The notes under the pieces were generated by a model. That model saw only the letters and a list, made by a program, of their open reading frames with translations, did no database searches and was not told the origin of the DNA. Below, piece by piece: positions 33,548 to 41,670 of a stretch of 64,000 nt of DNA (the stretch's first letter is position 1; each line of letters starts with the position of its first letter). The translations under genes were made by a program, and so were the position numbers. Where the stretch lies: NCBI GenBank assembly GCA_041859945.1, contig JBFLGC010000006.1, positions 4,170-68,169 on the forward strand, written 5' to 3'. This stretch comes from Tetragenococcus sp041859945. GTDB lineage: Bacteria > Bacillota > Bacilli > Lactobacillales > Enterococcaceae.

Positions 33548-33590
33548 AAAAACGTTAGATGCCTCGATTCTAGCCCCTAACGTTTTTTCC
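33548..33590 (-). terminator. Terminator of the ZIP transporter gene
   Basis: AAAACGTTAGG pairs with CTAACGTTTTTT on the minus strand after the ZIP gene stop. The rest of 33422-33547 holds only short AT palindromes such as ACTATATATAGT. Confidence 0.75.
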
Positions 33591-33593
33591 TTT

Positions 33594-34406
33594 TTAACCT
33601 AAAGCCACATCCAAAATCATCATGATCACAAAACCAGCCATGGTTCCAAATACACCAAAGTGGCGGTCTGAAGACAGTTGGGCTTCAGGTATCAATTCTT
33701 CCACGACTACATAAATCATTGCCCCGGCCGCAAAAGCCAAAGCATAAGGTAACAAAGCCGTCATCCGAGCGACCAAAATGGCGCCAATGACACCGGCAAT
33801 AGGCTCCACTATCCCAGAGGCTTGCCCATAGAAAAAAGCTTTACTGCGACTAAGTCCCTCTTGTTGCAAAGGGATCGAAACAGCCGCACCTTCTGGAAAG
33901 TTTTGGATCCCGATCCCGATCGCTACCGAAAGTGCGGCTAAGACTGCGGCCCGCGGATTCTCACTATGAGCCGCAGCTCCAAAGGCGACCCCGACTGCTA
34001 ACCCCTCTGGAATATTGTGCAAGGTGATCGAAAAGACCAACAAGACGGTCCGTTTCAAATGGGTCGGGATCCCTTCTCTTTCGTGATCCGGTTCAAAGTG
34101 CATGTGCGGAATCGTTTTATCGGCAATATAAAGAAAAACACCGCCCACACCAAAGCCGATACTAACGACTAACCAAGGGATACTGCCATTTTCAGCCGCT
34201 CGTTCGATGGCCGGATCTAACAATGACCAAAAACTTGCTGCGATCATGACGCCTGACGCAAAACCTAGCATGGTACTTAAGACATTTTTATTAATGCTTT
34301 TAAATAGAAAAACCAGCGCCGCACCTAATGCGGTCATCGAATAAGTAAAGGCTGTACCTGCTAAAGCTTGCTGCCAAGGATTCAAACTTACTAACCAATC
34401 CACCAT
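33594..34406 (-). CDS. ZIP-family divalent metal transporter (GufA-like)
   Basis: A protein of 270 residues with about eight helices. The metal-binding helices carry HNIPEGLAVG (helix IV) and GIQNFPEGAAVSI (helix V), diagnostic of ZIP transporters of the GufA/ZupT branch that import zinc or other divalent cations. The start is the ATG encoding MVDWLVS, 8 bases after GGAGG. Monocistronic. No metal-regulator box recognised upstream. Confidence 0.88.
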   Translation of the reverse strand: MVDWLVSLNPWQQALAGTAFTYSMTALGAALVFLFKSINKNVLSTMLGFASGVMIAASFWSLLDPAIERAAENGSIPWLVVSIGFGVGGVFLYIADKTIPHMHFEPDHEREGIPTHLKRTVLLVFSITLHNIPEGLAVGVAFGAAAHSENPRAAVLAALSVAIGIGIQNFPEGAAVSIPLQQEGLSRSKAFFYGQASGIVEPIAGVIGAILVARMTALLPYALAFAAGAMIYVVVEELIPEAQLSSDRHFGVFGTMAGFVIMMILDVALG

Positions 34407-34521
34407 TTTCATAACCTCCATTCTCTTTCATTTCTTATTTTAAGGGAGACCGAAAAATAAAGCAATTAAATCATTGAATTTGGTGCAAATTTTTTCAAAA
34501 AGGTACTGGGCCCTCTCTTTT

Positions 34522-34556
34522 CACCTAGGTACTACCTAGTTTTTACCTAGGTAAAG
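34522..34556. repeat. CCTAGG-type paired element
   Basis: CACCTAGGTACTACCTAG followed by TTTTTACCTAGGTAAAGG: two ACCTAGGTA words plus a half-element in 35 bases, in the non-coding 34407-34647 stretch. Confidence 0.55.
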
Positions 34557-34647
34557 GCAAAACGAGTCATGTTCAGCCATAATTGCTAGATCCTAGGTCA
34601 TTTTTCAGCAAACAACTCCCAATTTCTACTAAAAAAGGCGCTTCCTC

Positions 34648-34676
34648 TTGTAACTTAAGTATTTCCTCGTTATAAT
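34648..34676 (+). promoter_or_regulatory. Promoter of the ybiT-type ABC-F gene
   Basis: TTGTAA (34648-34653) and TATAAT (34671-34676) with a 17-base spacer. Confidence 0.7.
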
Positions 34677-34722
34677 GCAAAGAGGTCGCTTGCGACGAAT
34701 AACATTAAAGTGAGGACAAAAA

Positions 34723-36348
34723 TTGATTACTGTTACGGATGTGAGTCTGCATTTTTCAGACCGCAAATTATTTGATGATGTAAATATAAAATTTACGCCA
34801 GGTAACTGTTATGGCTTGATCGGAGCAAATGGTGCCGGCAAATCGACTTTTCTAAAAATTTTATCTGGTGAAATCGAACCAGCCACAGGTACCGTTACGC
34901 TAGGTCCTGATGAACGCTTGGCCGTCTTAAAGCAAAACCACTACGACTACGAAGACTATCCTGTGATCGATACGGTGATCATGGGCCACAAACGTTTATA
35001 TGAAGTGATGCAAGAAAAAGATGCAATCTACATGAAAGCTGATTTTAGCGAGGCAGACGGCATCCGCGCCGCTGAATTAGAAGGGGAATTTGCTGAACTC
35101 AATGGTTGGGAAGCCGAACCAGAAGCAGCCGTCTTACTGCAAGGTTTAAATATCCCAGAAGAACTCCACCATCAGAAAATGAGTGAGCTGGCAGCGGGCC
35201 AAAAAGTCAAAGTCCTGTTAGCGCAAGCCTTGTTTGGCAAACCAGACGTCTTACTGCTTGATGAACCGACGAATGGCTTAGACATTGCCTCGATCGCTTG
35301 GTTGGAAGAGTTTTTGATCGATTTTGAAAACACCGTCATCGTGGTCTCTCATGACCGCCATTTCTTGAACAAAGTTTGCACACATATGGCCGATCTAGAC
35401 TATGGCAAAATCAAGATCTACGTGGGGAACTACGATTTTTGGTTGGAATCTAGCCAATTAGCCACAAAATTACAAGCACAATCCAATGCTAAAAAAGAAG
35501 AACAAATCAAGGAATTAGAAGCTTTTATTGCTCGTTTCAGCGCCAATGCTTCTAAATCCAAGCAAGCCACATCGCGCAAGAAAATGTTGGATAAAATCAC
35601 GCTCGATGATATCCAACCTTCCTCACGACGCTACCCTTTTGTTGGTTTTTCACCAGCTCGTGAAATCGGCAATGATTTGTTGCAAGTGGAAAATGTCAGC
35701 ATGAAACTCGATGGGAAGAAAATCTTGGACAATATTTCCTTCACTTTGAAAAAAGATGATAAAGTCGCTTTTTTAGCTAAAAATGACATCGCCACGACCA
35801 CACTTTTCAAGATCATTATGGGTGAATTGATCCCTGATTCAGGTTCCGTACGGTGGGGCGTGACCACAACGCAAGCCTATCTACCTCAAGATACCACCGC
35901 CGAATTTTCTAGTAGCTTGTCGATTTTGGATTGGTTGCGCCAATACGCCTCCAAGGAAGAAGATGACGATACTTTCTTACGTAGTTTCTTAGGACGTATG
36001 CTTTTTACAGGTGAAGAAGTGAAAAAATCAGTCAATGTGCTGTCCGGTGGTGAAAAGGTCCGCTGCATGTTATCAAAAATCATGCTGTCTAAAGCCAATG
36101 TGCTCGTTTTAGACGATCCGACCAACCACTTGGACCTCGAATCAATCACTGCCTTAAATGATGGCCTGATTGCCTACAAAGGCTCACTTTTGTTTACTTC
36201 TCATGATCATCAATTCATCCAAACGATCGCCAACCGGATCATCGTCGTCTCTGATAAAGGCGTCGTCGATCGGGCGGAAACCACTTATGATGAATTCTTG
36301 GAAAATGAAAATTTACAAGCTCAAGTTGAAAAATTATATCAAGCCTAA
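34723..36348 (+). CDS. ABC-F protein of the YbiT/YkpA type
   Basis: A soluble translational ABC-F ATPase of 541 residues. Domain 1: IGANGAGKSTFL, LAAGQKVKVLLA, VLLLDEPTNGLD. The linker (about 240-300) is rich in Lys/Gln. Domain 2: AKNDIATTTLF in the Walker A position, then VLSGGEKVRCML and VLVLDDPTNHLD. The second Walker A lacks the usual GKS/T, as in the YbiT/YkpA subgroup. Members associate with ribosomes and are housekeeping, not resistance, proteins. It starts with TTG after GTGAGGA. Confidence 0.9.
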   Translation: MITVTDVSLHFSDRKLFDDVNIKFTPGNCYGLIGANGAGKSTFLKILSGEIEPATGTVTLGPDERLAVLKQNHYDYEDYPVIDTVIMGHKRLYEVMQEKDAIYMKADFSEADGIRAAELEGEFAELNGWEAEPEAAVLLQGLNIPEELHHQKMSELAAGQKVKVLLAQALFGKPDVLLLDEPTNGLDIASIAWLEEFLIDFENTVIVVSHDRHFLNKVCTHMADLDYGKIKIYVGNYDFWLESSQLATKLQAQSNAKKEEQIKELEAFIARFSANASKSKQATSRKKMLDKITLDDIQPSSRRYPFVGFSPAREIGNDLLQVENVSMKLDGKKILDNISFTLKKDDKVAFLAKNDIATTTLFKIIMGELIPDSGSVRWGVTTTQAYLPQDTTAEFSSSLSILDWLRQYASKEEDDDTFLRSFLGRMLFTGEEVKKSVNVLSGGEKVRCMLSKIMLSKANVLVLDDPTNHLDLESITALNDGLIAYKGSLLFTSHDHQFIQTIANRIIVVSDKGVVDRAETTYDEFLENENLQAQVEKLYQA

Positions 36349-36351
36349 CCA

Positions 36352-36402
36352 AAAAACAGCCCCTTACTCGATTTTCATCAAGTGAGCGGGCTGTTTTTTT
36401 GG
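36352..36402. terminator. Terminator of the ybiT-type gene
   Basis: AACAGCCC pairs with GGGCTGTT, with an inner ACTCG/CAAGT pairing, then TTTTT. It overlaps the last codons of the convergent ArsD-like gene. Confidence 0.8.
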
Positions 36403-36710
36403 AGGGTAATGCCAATTTCAAGCAAAGCACTCAGTTCATGCAAACTCAATAGTCGCTTGGAGACAAAGATCTTACCATTGACTTTGACGAGCGGTAGACA
36501 AGATAAGTCTTCTTTTTGCAACAGACTTAGGACATCTGTGTCATTTAAAAAAGGAATGATACTCTGATCCATAACGTATAATTGCGTTTCTAGCACTGCT
36601 TTTTCCTTTTTTTGGTAAAACTCTTTTAAAGCTGAATTCTCATGAATAGCAGTAAAGCCCGCCAATTCATCAGAATCTTGGTCTTTGAGCATAAAATATT
36701 CTATTCTCAT
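36378..36710 (-). CDS. ArsD-like small protein
   Basis: A 110-residue protein whose C-terminal half (VLSLLQKEDLSCLPLVKVNGKIFVS…SLHELSALLEI) resembles the thioredoxin-fold ArsD family. The N-terminal vicinal cysteines that bind arsenite in ArsD are absent: no CC pair, a single Cys in the LSCLP stretch. It therefore is unlikely to be an arsenic chaperone. The start is the ATG encoding MRIEYFML, with GGGGGAGG 7 bases upstream. No ars genes are nearby. Confidence 0.5.
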   Translation of the reverse strand: MRIEYFMLKDQDSDELAGFTAIHENSALKEFYQKKEKAVLETQLYVMDQSIIPFLNDTDVLSLLQKEDLSCLPLVKVNGKIFVSKRLLSLHELSALLEIGITLQKNSPLT

Positions 36711-36831
36711 GGATTTACCTCCCCCTGTTGAACAAAAAACCTGGATTGTCTTTTTTATCTTTTTATTATACACTACTTTTAATTAAAGCGTTATCTTAGC
36801 ACTGATACTTTAGGAGATCTCTTAGAATAGA

Positions 36832-37167
36832 ATGAAAAGAAAATTGGTGTTCTTTTTTGCTAGTCTTTTGATCGTTTTAGGTGGAACTTATCTCTATCAA
36901 ATTCCTTACAAAAAATATAAAGCCGGACAAAAATTATATGTGCTATTAAGAGAAGAAAAAATAGCCAAAGATGAGATCCACATTGACGCTATCATTAAAG
37001 ACATAAAAAGTGCCCGGGGAGGATATGGTATCTACTTTAATGTAGATGGAAGTTCGTTAAATTATAACTATGATTATTCCTTTAAACATGATGATTGGAT
37101 AAAAGTTTACATAGGGAAAAATAATGGTATATCCATCCCTACTGAACGAATCATTTTTGATGAATAA
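36832..37167 (+). CDS. DUF3139-like membrane-anchored or exported protein
   Basis: A 111-residue protein with an N-terminal helix (KLVFFFASLLIVLGGTYLY) serving as anchor or signal, then a short domain (YKAGQKLYVLLREEKIAKDEI…) typical of DUF3139 proteins of Firmicutes. Function unknown. It begins near a weak GGAG site; a convergent terminator follows. AT-rich relative to the neighbouring genes. Confidence 0.6.
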   Translation: MKRKLVFFFASLLIVLGGTYLYQIPYKKYKAGQKLYVLLREEKIAKDEIHIDAIIKDIKSARGGYGIYFNVDGSSLNYNYDYSFKHDDWIKVYIGKNNGISIPTERIIFDE

Positions 37168-37168
37168 A

Positions 37169-37196
37169 ACAGTCAGGAATCTTTTCCTGACTGTTA
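37169..37196. terminator. Bidirectional terminator
   Basis: AACAGTCAGGA pairs with TCCTGACTGTT between the convergent DUF3139-like gene and degV. Confidence 0.85.
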
Positions 37197-38060
37197 TCTT
37201 TCGTTTTTCCCCATTGAAAACATGGCAATACAACCGTAACCAGTATGGCTAGAGATCGTTGGGCCTAATGGATAACAATAAACGGGCACATCTGGATAAG
37301 TTGATTCCAAATATTGGCAAATTTCTGAAACGACCTCATCATCCCCACTATAAGCGATATAAAAACAGCGGCTGATACTTAAATCTAAATCTTGTTCGGT
37401 TTCGGCAATGATTTTTTGAATGGCCTTCTTGCGACCGCGGACCTTGTCGATATTTTGTAAAGAACCTTCTTGGTCGACATTGATGATCGGCTTGATACTG
37501 AGCAGTCCACCGACAGTTGCGGTCGTTTTTGAGATCCGCCCCCCATGGACCAATTGCTTCAGATCATTGACCGTGACCCAAGAACGTAAATGCAGCTTGT
37601 AAGTGCTGATCCATTTGATTACCTCGTCCATCGTCTTGCCTTCATCGCGCAAACGCACGGCTTCCATCACTAGCATCCCTTGACCAAGGCTTGCGGCTTT
37701 GGTATCGAGACTTACCAAGGTAGCCTCAGGAAACTCTTCTTTTAAAAGCTCGACAGCTTGCAAAGAACTGCTGTAGGACCCGCTCATTCCCGAGGTAAAA
37801 CCTAGGTAAAGCGTAGGTATTCCCGAGGTAAGAAAAGGACGGAAAAATTCCATGTAACGCCCCACATTGATCTGTGTCGTGGCTGGTTCGGCATTCTCTT
37901 TTAATTTTTCTAAAAACCAAGCATGATCAAAAGTCTTCCCAGCATCATCGATATATTCTTTTCCTTCCAGTTCAAGGATCATGGGAATGCAAGCAACATT
38001 GGCTTTTTCCATGACTTCAGCTGGTAAATCACAACACGCATCCGTAACGATTTGAAACAT
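37194..38060 (-). CDS. DegV-family fatty-acid-binding protein (FakB-like)
   Basis: A 288-residue DegV/EDD-fold protein. Family residues are IVTDACCDLPAEV at the N-terminus, PATTQINVG, and LGFTSGMSGSY containing the fatty-acid-contacting Ser/Thr. FakB proteins present acyl chains to the kinase FakA for phospholipid synthesis. GGAGG lies before the ATG. The coding sequence at 37790-37832 contains CCTAGG-type repeats in the loop around the central region. Single gene. Confidence 0.85.
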   Translation of the reverse strand: MFQIVTDACCDLPAEVMEKANVACIPMILELEGKEYIDDAGKTFDHAWFLEKLKENAEPATTQINVGRYMEFFRPFLTSGIPTLYLGFTSGMSGSYSSSLQAVELLKEEFPEATLVSLDTKAASLGQGMLVMEAVRLRDEGKTMDEVIKWISTYKLHLRSWVTVNDLKQLVHGGRISKTTATVGGLLSIKPIINVDQEGSLQNIDKVRGRKKAIQKIIAETEQDLDLSISRCFYIAYSGDDEVVSEICQYLESTYPDVPVYCYPLGPTISSHTGYGCIAMFSMGKNER

Positions 38061-38138
38061 AGGCGTAATCCTCCTAATAATGGCTTTCCTTTAGTATACA
38101 CTAAAAAAAGCGCGCTTCTACTCAAAAAATTTTAAGCA

Positions 38139-38178
38139 ATGAAAAAAGCCTTCCCAACAGCTGTGCCGAGAAGACTCG
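38139..38178 (-). terminator. Probable purA terminator
   Basis: A GC-rich inverted element around CAGCTG with CTTC/GAAG ends, followed by GGCTTTTTTC on the minus strand, just after the purA stop. Confidence 0.5.
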
Positions 38179-38183
38179 ATAGA

Positions 38184-39476
38184 CTAAATTTGTGACCACA
38201 CGCTATCTAAAATATTCGTTTGCGTGCGATCTGGTCCCACTGAAAAAGTGGCGATCCGCACACCGACCAATTCAGAAACCCGACGCAAGTAGTTCAAAGC
38301 ATTTTCAGGAAGTTCGGAAAGGTCTTTACATTGGGTGATATCTTCTGACCAACCAGGTAATTCTTCATAAACAGGTTTGCAACGTTTCAATTCCTTCAAA
38401 CTAGCTGGATAATGATAGATCAACTCACCATCCAAATCATAAGCCGTACAAATTTTGACTGTTTCTAAACCACTCAAAACATCTAAGCAGTTCAAGGATA
38501 GGTTGGTGATCCCTGAGACGCGACGAGAATGGCGCATCACAACAGAATCGAACCAACCGATCCGGCGTGGTCGTCCGGTCGTCGTCCCATATTCATGACC
38601 GGTTTCTCGGATTTGATCCCCGATTTCATCGAATAACTCCGTTGGGAAAGGTCCATCGCCGACCCGCGAGGTATAAGCCTTGCAGACGCCAACGACTTTA
38701 TTGATCTTAGAAGGACCAACGCCACTACCGATCGTAACGCCCCCAGCCACAGGATTTGACGAGGTAACAAAAGGATAAGTCCCTTGGTCGATATCCAGCA
38801 TGACCCCTTGCGCGCCTTCAAATAAAACCCGTTTGCCAGCATCTAGCGCATCATTTAGAATGACTGATGTGTCGGTCACATAGCGTTTGATTTGTTGGCC
38901 ATATTCATAATATTCTTCAAAAATATCTTCAAAAGCGATCGGTTCAGAATCGTACATCTTGACAAATTGACGATTTTTATCGGCTAGATTGATCTTCAAT
39001 CGTTCCTCAAAGATTTCCTTATCTAATAAGTCGGCAATCCGAATACCGACCCGCGCCGCTTTATCCATATAGGCTGGACCGATGCCTTTGATCGTCGTAC
39101 CGATCTTTTGGTCACCCTTGGCATCTTCTTGAAGTTGGTCAAGCTTGATATGATAGGGTAAGATCACATGGGCCCGATCTGAAATGCGTAAATTATCCGT
39201 ATTGATATTGTGTTCTTTTAAATACTGCAATTCATTGACTAACGATTTGGGATTGACAACCACGCCGTTACCGATCACACTGATTTTTTCAGGGTAAAAA
39301 ATACCAGATGGGATCAAATGTAATTTGTAAGTCACATCGTTAAACTTGATGGTATGCCCGGCATTGTCGCCCCCTTGATAACGTGCAATGACCTCCGCAT
39401 TTTCACTTAAAAAATCCGTGATCTTGCCTTTTCCTTCATCGCCCCACTGCGTTCCGACTACTACAACTGATGACAT
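38184..39476 (-). CDS. purA: Adenylosuccinate synthetase
   Basis: Converts IMP and aspartate to adenylosuccinate using GTP in the AMP branch of purine synthesis. The protein has 430 residues. The P-loop GTQWGDEGKGKITD is at residues 8-21, NAGHTIKFN follows, and GPSKINKVVGVCKAY and TTTGRPRRIGWFD are present. The start is the ATG encoding MSSVVVVGTQ, 7 bases after AGAGG; the longer frame is not supported. It stands alone between degV and dnaB. Confidence 0.96.
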   Translation of the reverse strand: MSSVVVVGTQWGDEGKGKITDFLSENAEVIARYQGGDNAGHTIKFNDVTYKLHLIPSGIFYPEKISVIGNGVVVNPKSLVNELQYLKEHNINTDNLRISDRAHVILPYHIKLDQLQEDAKGDQKIGTTIKGIGPAYMDKAARVGIRIADLLDKEIFEERLKINLADKNRQFVKMYDSEPIAFEDIFEEYYEYGQQIKRYVTDTSVILNDALDAGKRVLFEGAQGVMLDIDQGTYPFVTSSNPVAGGVTIGSGVGPSKINKVVGVCKAYTSRVGDGPFPTELFDEIGDQIRETGHEYGTTTGRPRRIGWFDSVVMRHSRRVSGITNLSLNCLDVLSGLETVKICTAYDLDGELIYHYPASLKELKRCKPVYEELPGWSEDITQCKDLSELPENALNYLRRVSELVGVRIATFSVGPDRTQTNILDSVWSQI

Positions 39477-39562
39477 AAGAAAACCTCTTTCTTCATAGCT
39501 ATTTTTTTCTAAACGCTCCACTGTTGATTGTAACAATTTTCGCAAAGCATTTCAACAAAAAT

Positions 39563-39656
39563 CGAATATTAAATTCAATAAAATCAAAATATTTATTTAA
39601 AAACGAATATTAAAGATTAATACTATTGACACAAACGTTTAACACGAACAATAGTG
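39563..39656 (-). promoter_or_regulatory. Possible purA upstream control region (CGAA repeats)
   Basis: CGAATATTAAA occurs twice (39563-39573, 39604-39614), 41 bases apart, and ACACGAACAAT lies at about 39642-39652. They resemble PurR-box half sites (CGAA core) upstream of purA. Very AT-rich, with no gene. Confidence 0.3.
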
Positions 39657-39729
39657 AATAAACTGAATCAATTCCTTTAAACGCTGTTTTTCTGGATTGG
39701 CGGTTGCTGCTGTTTTGTTTGGATCTAAA

Positions 39730-39808
39730 AACAACCAAATGAGGGCCATGCTAGCCTTATTTGGTTTTTAAACAACCAAAAAACGATCCAGCACTTAGCT
39801 AGATCGTT
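39730..39808 (-). terminator. Two terminator hairpins after dnaB
   Basis: AACGATC/GATCGTT (39782-39808) runs into TTTTTTGG on the minus strand, and ACCAAAT/ATTTGGT (39734-39765) follows with TTGTTTTT. Confidence 0.75.
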
Positions 39809-39818
39809 CGCAGATTTC

Positions 39819-41183
39819 CTACTCATACTCACTACGCGGGGAGAGCGAGGAAAATTTATTGTATTCTTTGATAAACAAGAGCTCGACAGTCCCACGTGCG
39901 CCGCTCCGATTTTTTTCAATGATGACTTCGATGATATTGTCTTGGGTCGATTCATCCGCGTCTTCATCGCCTTCACGTTGGTAGTAATCATCACGGTACA
40001 AGAAAGCGACGATATCGGCATCTTGTTCGATCGAACCGGATTCACGGATATCACTTAAAACTGGCCGTTTGTCTTGGCGTTGTTCGACACTACGCGACAA
40101 TTGCGACAAAGCGATGACGGGAACTTTCAATTCCTTGGCTAACTTCTTCAGTTGCCGGGAAATTTCGGAAACTTCTTGTTGACGACTTTCGCGGCCAGAA
40201 CCTTCGATCAGTTGCAGGTAATCGATCAAAATCAAGCCCAAATTGCCTTTTTCTTGGGCCAACTTGCGACACCGAGCGCGGATCTCTGAGACCTTGATCC
40301 CTGGTGTATCGTCTATGTAGATGCTCGCTTTAGACAAACTGCCCATAGCGATGATCAAATTGCGCCATTCCTCATCGTTCAACTGACCGGTCCGCAAATG
40401 ACTGGCATCGATCGAACCTTCCGCACAGAGCATCCGGTTGACCAAAGACTCAGCACCCATTTCCAGACTGAAGATCGCAACTGTCGAATCCGTTTTGGTC
40501 CCGACATTTTGAGCGATATTCAAGGCAAAGGCCGTCTTCCCAACGGCTGGCCGCGCCGCTAAAATAAACAGTTCCTCTTTTTGCAGACCAGCTGTCATCT
40601 TATCCAAAGCATAATAACCCGTCGGTAGCCCCGTAATGGCTTCATTATTCAAGGACAGGCGATCGATGGTTTCGATCGATTGGTTCAAGACGTCTGCGAT
40701 CGATTGAAAGCCAGAACTATTGCGTTTTTCTGAAACTTCCAAAATACTTTTTTCAGCTTCATCTACGATATCTTGGACGGACTCATTTTGCTCAAAACCA
40801 GTGGTGACGATCTTATTAGCAGCTTGGATCAAATTGCGCAAAATAGCCTTATCGTCCACGATTTTGGCATAATAACTGACACTTGCGGAAGTCGGTGTGA
40901 TTTGACTAAGTTCAGTCAAATAAGAAATACCACCCACATCTTCTAGGGCATTGGCTTTTTCGACTTCAGCCTTTAAGGTGATCAAATCGATGGCTTCATT
41001 GCGATCGTTCAACTGGATCATACATTGGAAAATGATTTGGTGACTACGACGGTAAAAACTTTGCGGTTCCAAGACCTCCATCGCGTCAATGATAGCCTCA
41101 GGGTCGAGAAAGATCGCCCCTAAAACCGCTTGTTCCGCTTCGATATCTTGAGGCGGGACCCGATCTAATAAAGCTTCATTCAT
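39819..41183 (-). CDS. dnaB: Replicative DNA helicase DnaB
   Basis: Hexameric replicative helicase of 454 residues (DnaC in Bacillus naming). The N-terminal domain begins with RVPPQDIEAEQAVLGAIF. The RecA-like domain has Walker A AARPAVGKTAFAL, then LEMGAESLVNRM, LILIDYLQLI and the arginine-rich SQLSRSVEQRQDKRP. Typical length, no intein seen. It lies 28 bases after rplI in the rplI-dnaB arrangement found in Bacillales and Lactobacillales. Confidence 0.96.
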   Translation of the reverse strand: MNEALLDRVPPQDIEAEQAVLGAIFLDPEAIIDAMEVLEPQSFYRRSHQIIFQCMIQLNDRNEAIDLITLKAEVEKANALEDVGGISYLTELSQITPTSASVSYYAKIVDDKAILRNLIQAANKIVTTGFEQNESVQDIVDEAEKSILEVSEKRNSSGFQSIADVLNQSIETIDRLSLNNEAITGLPTGYYALDKMTAGLQKEELFILAARPAVGKTAFALNIAQNVGTKTDSTVAIFSLEMGAESLVNRMLCAEGSIDASHLRTGQLNDEEWRNLIIAMGSLSKASIYIDDTPGIKVSEIRARCRKLAQEKGNLGLILIDYLQLIEGSGRESRQQEVSEISRQLKKLAKELKVPVIALSQLSRSVEQRQDKRPVLSDIRESGSIEQDADIVAFLYRDDYYQREGDEDADESTQDNIIEVIIEKNRSGARGTVELLFIKEYNKFSSLSPRSEYE

Positions 41184-41211
41184 ACTTTTTTGCTCCTATA
41201 TCAAAACTTGC

Positions 41212-41664
41212 TTATTCTTCCGCCACATGGACCCGGATCTTAGCGGTCACTTCAGGGTGCAATTTCACCGTCACATCCGCAAATCCCAAAGCCCGTAAAG
41301 GTTCCTTCAAGTCGACTTTACGTTTATCAACTTTCAAACCATATTGTTTTTGCAATGCATCCGTGATTTGTTTGGAAGGGATCGAGCCGAATAAGCGCCC
41401 ATCTTCCCCTGCTTTGGCTTTGATTTCAACGACAGTGCTTTCCTTTTCGATGACATCTTTTAAGCGCACAGCTTCTTGCAAATGCTCGGCTTCTTGTTTT
41501 TCTTGGGCTTTCTTCTGGGCTTCCAAGGCGGCCACACTGCCTTTATTGGCTTCAGTGGCCAACTTATTTTTCAATAAATAATTTTGCGCATAACCAGTTG
41601 GTACTTCTTTCACATCGCCTTTTTTGCCTTTGCCTTTGACATCTTGTAAAAATATAACTTTCAT
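41212..41664 (-). CDS. rplI: 50S ribosomal protein L9
   Basis: The 150-residue L9 protein. It has an N-terminal rRNA-binding domain (MKVIFLQDVKGKGKKGDVKEV, GYAQNYLLKNKLA), a long central helix rich in Lys/Gln/Glu, and a C-terminal domain ending VHVAEE. It follows gdpP by only 6 bases, so the gdpP-rplI-dnaB order is kept even though gdpP is truncated. Confidence 0.97.
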   Translation of the reverse strand: MKVIFLQDVKGKGKKGDVKEVPTGYAQNYLLKNKLATEANKGSVAALEAQKKAQEKQEAEHLQEAVRLKDVIEKESTVVEIKAKAGEDGRLFGSIPSKQITDALQKQYGLKVDKRKVDLKEPLRALGFADVTVKLHPEVTAKIRVHVAEE

Positions 41665-41670
41665 GAATGG

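Noticed and set aside
39563..39656. Confident PurR regulation of purA
   Set aside because: CGAA words are present but not in the inverted spacing of known PurR boxes; kept only as a low-confidence regulatory region.
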